The notes beneath the pieces were generated by a model. The model was not told the DNA's origin, made no database searches, and saw only the letters and a program-made list of their open reading frames with translations. Below, in pieces: positions 6,068-9,092 of a stretch of DNA of 9,092 nucleotides. Origin of the DNA: Pseudomonadota bacterium (lineage in GTDB: Bacteria; Pseudomonadota; Gammaproteobacteria; Arenicellales; Arenicellaceae). Both the position numbers and the translations under genes were made by a program. Each line of letters opens with the position of its first letter. Position 1 is the stretch's first letter. The stretch covers positions 1-9,092 of the forward strand of contig JABJKL010000141.1 of NCBI GenBank assembly GCA_018660405.1, given 5' to 3'.

Positions 6068-7229
6068 GAGCGACAGAGTGATAGACCTCAATACAGTTAA
6101 CCCCCCCACAGCACTCATTCTTGGCGGTGGAGGGGCTCGAGCCGCCTATCAAGTTGGCGTGCTCAAGGGGTTGGCAAAGATGTTGCCACGCAAAAAAGGC
6201 GCTTACTTCCCGATTATTTCGGGTACCTCGGCCGGATCTATCAACGCAGCAGTTCTGGCAGCCGATGCGGATAACTTTCATCAGGGGGTCGACAAACTTG
6301 TCGACGTATGGAGCAACTTTGAACCTCAGCATGTATTTCGAACAAAACCATGGAATCTCGCGTCTCGCGTTATGCGCTGGGGCTGGAGCTCCATGGTCGC
6401 GGGAGACCCCGAAAAGGGCCCGCATTCATTGCTGGATAACTCTCCGCTACGCGAGCTTCTCAGCAAACGAATCGACTTTGACCGCATTTCCACACAAGTG
6501 TCGCAAGGGTACCTGAGTGCTCTGTGCATTACCGCGTGCAGCTATACCTCCAGCCGCTCTACCTCTTTTTTTGTCGGTAATGATCATATTAAACCATGGC
6601 ACCGCGCGCACCGTGGCGGCTTGCCGGACTCGATCAATGTCGATCACCTAATGGCCTCCTCTTCCATACCGCTGGTCTTTCCGCCCGTTCTGCTCAATGG
6701 CGAGTACTTTGGTGATGGCTCTATGCGACAGAACGCTCCGATTAGCCCGGCATTGCATCTGGGCGCTTCTAAAGTATTAATCATTGGTTTAAGAATCGAG
6801 AGCGGCGCAACGCCAACAGCGCCAGAAGTAACCCCCCCAGGCTTGGGGCAAATCGCTGGTTATGTAATGGATACTTTGTTTCATAACGCTTTGTATTCAG
6901 ATATTGAGCGGCTCGAACGGATAAATTCCAGTCTTGAACATATACCTGACAATGTTCCACATGAAACCGTCGGCTTCAAACCCATTGAGCACGCAGTCAT
7001 AACGCCATCAGTAGATATGGCGAGGATTGCAGAAAAACACTACGAGAATTTACCCAAATTTTTGCGCGGCGCGCTCAGACTTATTGGTATGGAACGACAG
7101 AGCAGCCGTCGGTTTATTTCGTATCTAATGTTCGAAAAGGGTTTCTGCCGCGAACTGATCAAGTGCGGCCAAAAAGATGCTCTGGAAATGGAAACGGAGC
7201 TGCTGGAACTGCTTAAGGAATCAAGTTAA
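6045..7229 (+). CDS. Patatin-like phospholipase family protein
   Basis: A predicted Ser-Asp dyad lipid acyl hydrolase. It has the oxyanion-hole motif LGGGGARAAYQVGVLKG (26-42), the nucleophile elbow GTSAG (60-64, Ser62) and the catalytic Asp224 in FGDGSMRQNAP (222-232), all in correct order and spacing. HLMASSSIPLVFPPV (201-215) before the Asp is also typical. There is no signal peptide, so it is probably cytoplasmic; the substrate is not known. Two starts are possible: GTG at 6045, overlapping rhlB by 23 nt, or GTG at 6078, 10 nt after the rhlB stop, with AAGAG spaced about 7 nt. Conserved sequence starts only after residue 20, so either fits. It is probably cotranscribed with rhlB. Its last 17 nt overlap the end of pgi on the opposite strand. 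The region after about residue 320 has no recognised domain. Confidence 0.88.
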   Translation: MTPPPSVKSDRVIDLNTVNPPTALILGGGGARAAYQVGVLKGLAKMLPRKKGAYFPIISGTSAGSINAAVLAADADNFHQGVDKLVDVWSNFEPQHVFRTKPWNLASRVMRWGWSSMVAGDPEKGPHSLLDNSPLRELLSKRIDFDRISTQVSQGYLSALCITACSYTSSRSTSFFVGNDHIKPWHRAHRGGLPDSINVDHLMASSSIPLVFPPVLLNGEYFGDGSMRQNAPISPALHLGASKVLIIGLRIESGATPTAPEVTPPGLGQIAGYVMDTLFHNALYSDIERLERINSSLEHIPDNVPHETVGFKPIEHAVITPSVDMARIAEKHYENLPKFLRGALRLIGMERQSSRRFISYLMFEKGFCRELIKCGQKDALEMETELLELLKESS

Positions 7230-8703
7230 CCAGGCTCCCCACTTCTTTAATCGGCACACGCAAATAGCCTGCTCGACGATTTCGCTCTACGAGCACCTTA
7301 AAATCACCTTGCGCCTGAGCCAGCATCAATGTCCGAAACCCAAAGGGCTCGCCAGGGATAACTTTATCTAACGCCGCTTCTCCAACTAACACGAGAAACA
7401 CTCCGTTATTCGGGCCACCTTTATGTAATTGGCCACTACTGTGCAAATACCTCGGCCCCCAACTCAAAAGTACCGGTCGATGTGTTTGTTGGCGAATTTT
7501 GTTCAAAAAGGCGTCCAATGCTTGCCGAACCGGCTCAGTGTCCGGCAAATAAGCTAAAACATTCAAGTAATCGTTTTCGCCAAGTTGTGAAACCAAAGTT
7601 GACACCTCCTCGCCTGCCAAGGCCATATCGGCAATCCCCTGTGCCAATATTTTCGATGTCATTTGTTTAGCCTGGGTAACGTTCGGCTCATCAAATGGAT
7701 TGACTCCAAGCATTCCACCCGCAAGTGCCGTCGCTACCTCCCAATGAATAAATTCTGCGCCGAGGTCTGCCAGTGAACCTATTCCACCCTGTGGCATCAA
7801 ATGCTCGCCAGCTTGAATAGTTGAGTCGCTCCATACTGCAAAAAACATATCACTCGCCTGGTCGTCGCTCGGTAATTCCGCGAGCCAAGGTAATACACCT
7901 TTGCCTTGCTTGCCCAAACTTTCGGCAAGCAATTGCTCGATCCACCACCCGAGTGGCTGCACATTTCTGGGCAGCACTAAACCTAGCTTATCTCGACCAT
8001 TTTGCCAGTTTCCCCCTATCCACTCGCCCAAATGAACCCCTCGACCGGTACCCGCTTCGCACTCGGCCAGAGCTTTGCTCGCAGCAGCAACCAGCGCTTT
8101 TACATCCAAACCAAGCAGTGCTGCGGGCAGCAGACCAAAATAACTAATCGCAGAATAACGCCCACCAATATCGGCAGGGCTCAAAAAGCAGGCCTTAAAT
8201 TTATCGCTCTGGGCAATTTGCTCTAGTTCTGAACCCGCGTCAGTAATCGCTGCCATATGATCACCCACCACCAAATTTGCTTTCAACAATTGCTGGCGAA
8301 AATACAAATAAAGACTGCGCGTTTCGATGGTGCTACCCGATTTGCTGGCAACCACAAAAAAAGTGGTGGATAGATCCAAACCATCCTCAATCTTCGCGAT
8401 TTGCTCCGGTGAGGTGCTATCGAGGGTTTTTAGCGTTGGCCAGCCTGCTTGCGCACCGGCAACCCGGGCCATAACTTCCGGGGCCAAACAAGAACCGCCC
8501 ATCGCCAATAAAACAACATGCTGAAAACCAGCTTCACGAACCTCATGAGCAAAATCCAGCATTTCTGTTGCTCGTTCTGCAGAAAATTGCGGCCCGTCCA
8601 ACCAACCCAAACGATTGGCTATTTCCGCTTGTATAGCAGGGTCTTCATCCCAAATAGATGGGTCTCGGGCGAATAGGCCCCGAATCAATGAATTAAACGA
8701 CAT
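7213..8703 (-). CDS. pgi: Glucose-6-phosphate isomerase, stand-alone form of the Tal-Pgi type
   Basis: It interconverts glucose-6-phosphate and fructose-6-phosphate. Numbering from the ATG at 8703 (496 aa): an SIS-type core with VLLAMGGSCLAPEV (64-77), SKSGSTIET (120-128, phosphate binding), GGRYSAIS (180-187), LLAESLGKQGKG (258-269, with the likely base Glu261), NPFDEPNV (335-342) and SSGQLHKGGPN (422-432, His and Lys). These motifs, the N-terminal DEDPAIQAEIANRLGWL and the C-terminal layout resemble the isomerase half of transaldolase/isomerase fusion proteins rather than E. coli Pgi. No transaldolase domain precedes it here. The ATG at 8703 has AAGGA about 9 nt upstream. A TTG at 8772 would add 23 residues but lacks family support. 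The gene converges on, and overlaps by 17 nt, the patatin gene. Confidence 0.9.
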   Translation of the reverse strand: MSFNSLIRGLFARDPSIWDEDPAIQAEIANRLGWLDGPQFSAERATEMLDFAHEVREAGFQHVVLLAMGGSCLAPEVMARVAGAQAGWPTLKTLDSTSPEQIAKIEDGLDLSTTFFVVASKSGSTIETRSLYLYFRQQLLKANLVVGDHMAAITDAGSELEQIAQSDKFKACFLSPADIGGRYSAISYFGLLPAALLGLDVKALVAAASKALAECEAGTGRGVHLGEWIGGNWQNGRDKLGLVLPRNVQPLGWWIEQLLAESLGKQGKGVLPWLAELPSDDQASDMFFAVWSDSTIQAGEHLMPQGGIGSLADLGAEFIHWEVATALAGGMLGVNPFDEPNVTQAKQMTSKILAQGIADMALAGEEVSTLVSQLGENDYLNVLAYLPDTEPVRQALDAFLNKIRQQTHRPVLLSWGPRYLHSSGQLHKGGPNNGVFLVLVGEAALDKVIPGEPFGFRTLMLAQAQGDFKVLVERNRRAGYLRVPIKEVGSLVNLIP

Positions 8704-8977
8704 TTTCGACTTTCCTTGAGACCCTTGCACGATTGTTATTTTATCCTCTGGCGGCGTTAAAAACGTACTCAATCGATCATTTATGCAATATAAACTCCCT
8801 CATTCCGTGCATTTTTGCCTTACCAGAGAATAAAATTCCTGCTCGTGCAAAGCCCTCTCCTGAGATATTTCAATATTCTCGAACAAAATTTAGCATATCA
8901 CTTCACCAGTGTTTAATACGCTTCTAGACTGGTATTCTCTCTGGTATAAACTTGTCTACTTTTCGCCTTTCAACCAG
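8704..8977 (-). other. pgi upstream region
   Basis: An AT-rich 274-bp stretch between pgi and the second repeat copy, without a credible gene. It holds a Shine-Dalgarno (AAGGA) for pgi, a promoter candidate at 8887-8915 and CTGGT/ACCAG boxes at 8906-8947. No terminator or riboswitch is seen. Confidence 0.55.
8887..8915 (-). promoter_or_regulatory. Possible pgi promoter with extended -10
   Basis: On the minus strand, TAAACA (8915-8910) and TAAATT (8892-8887) are 17 bp apart, each matching 4 of 6 consensus bases. A TGC precedes the -10 as in extended -10 promoters. The transcript would have a leader of about 180 nt before the ATG at 8703. Unproven. Confidence 0.33.
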
Positions 8978-9092
8978 GTGCTCCTTCAACATGATATTGC
9001 GATATTCAGAGTGATCCAGATGATTCAAGACAAGGCGCAGTCCGAAGAGAATGGCGAGTCCTTTTCAAGGACTGCAACACAGTATTGGGGCA
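8978..9092 (+). mobile_element. Second, diverged copy of the MITE-like element (cut by window edge)
   Basis: The left end GTGCTCCTTCAA is identical to the copy at 3662. Bases 13 to about 29 have diverged, with a one-base length difference. From 9006 to the window end, 79 of 87 bases match 3689-3775. The nested hairpin is kept as AGTCCT (9057-9062) and AGGACT (9068-9073). The flank here is AG rather than TA, so a TA target duplication cannot be confirmed at this site. The right half lies beyond the window. Confidence 0.85.

Noticed and set aside
8704..8772. TTG start adding 23 residues to Pgi
   Set aside because: The family-like sequence starts after the ATG at 8703, which has a well-placed AAGGA. 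The extra residues look unconserved.

Overview
The window reads as ordinary chromosomal DNA of a gammaproteobacterium. TrxA, Rho, RhlB and L31 are close to their Escherichia coli and Pseudomonas relatives. Both rhlB/trxA/rho and thiD-thiE-hemL are known gammaproteobacterial gene orders. ThiD is of the SGHDP/GHDP subtype known from Pseudomonas. A marine or cellulolytic relative of the Pseudomonas/Cellvibrio branch fits, but that placement is inference.

Layout. Positions 1-1651 (minus strand) hold thiD-thiE-hemL, an operon joining thiamine synthesis to the first dedicated tetrapyrrole genes; hemL runs off the left edge. A terminator with a UUCG loop (1669-1696) separates it from rpmE (ribosomal protein L31). 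Upstream of rpmE are rho and then trxA, all on the minus strand. rhlB starts divergently from trxA and runs right. It overlaps a patatin-like lipase gene, which in turn overlaps by 17 bp, tail to tail, a minus-strand phosphoglucose isomerase gene. The last 390 bases are the upstream region of pgi.

The unusual part is non-coding. Between trxA and rho lies a 261-bp element with 29-bp terminal inverted repeats (27 of 29 matching), flanked by TA on both sides and packed with two long internal hairpins. It looks like a MITE, a non-autonomous mobile element. A diverged second copy enters the window at its right end (from 8978) upstream of pgi. The two copies show a compensatory base-pair change in one hairpin, which suggests the folded form is under selection. 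In the trxA copy, the stop codon is formed exactly at the junction: TA from the target site plus the terminal base of the element.

The rho leader also contains a strongly C-rich, G-poor stretch with a perfect 11-bp tandem repeat. This resembles a Rho loading site and suggests autoregulation. Rho, RhlB and TrxA form a conserved neighbourhood for transcription termination, RNA turnover and redox. Thi, Hem, Pgi and the patatin are separate metabolic units.
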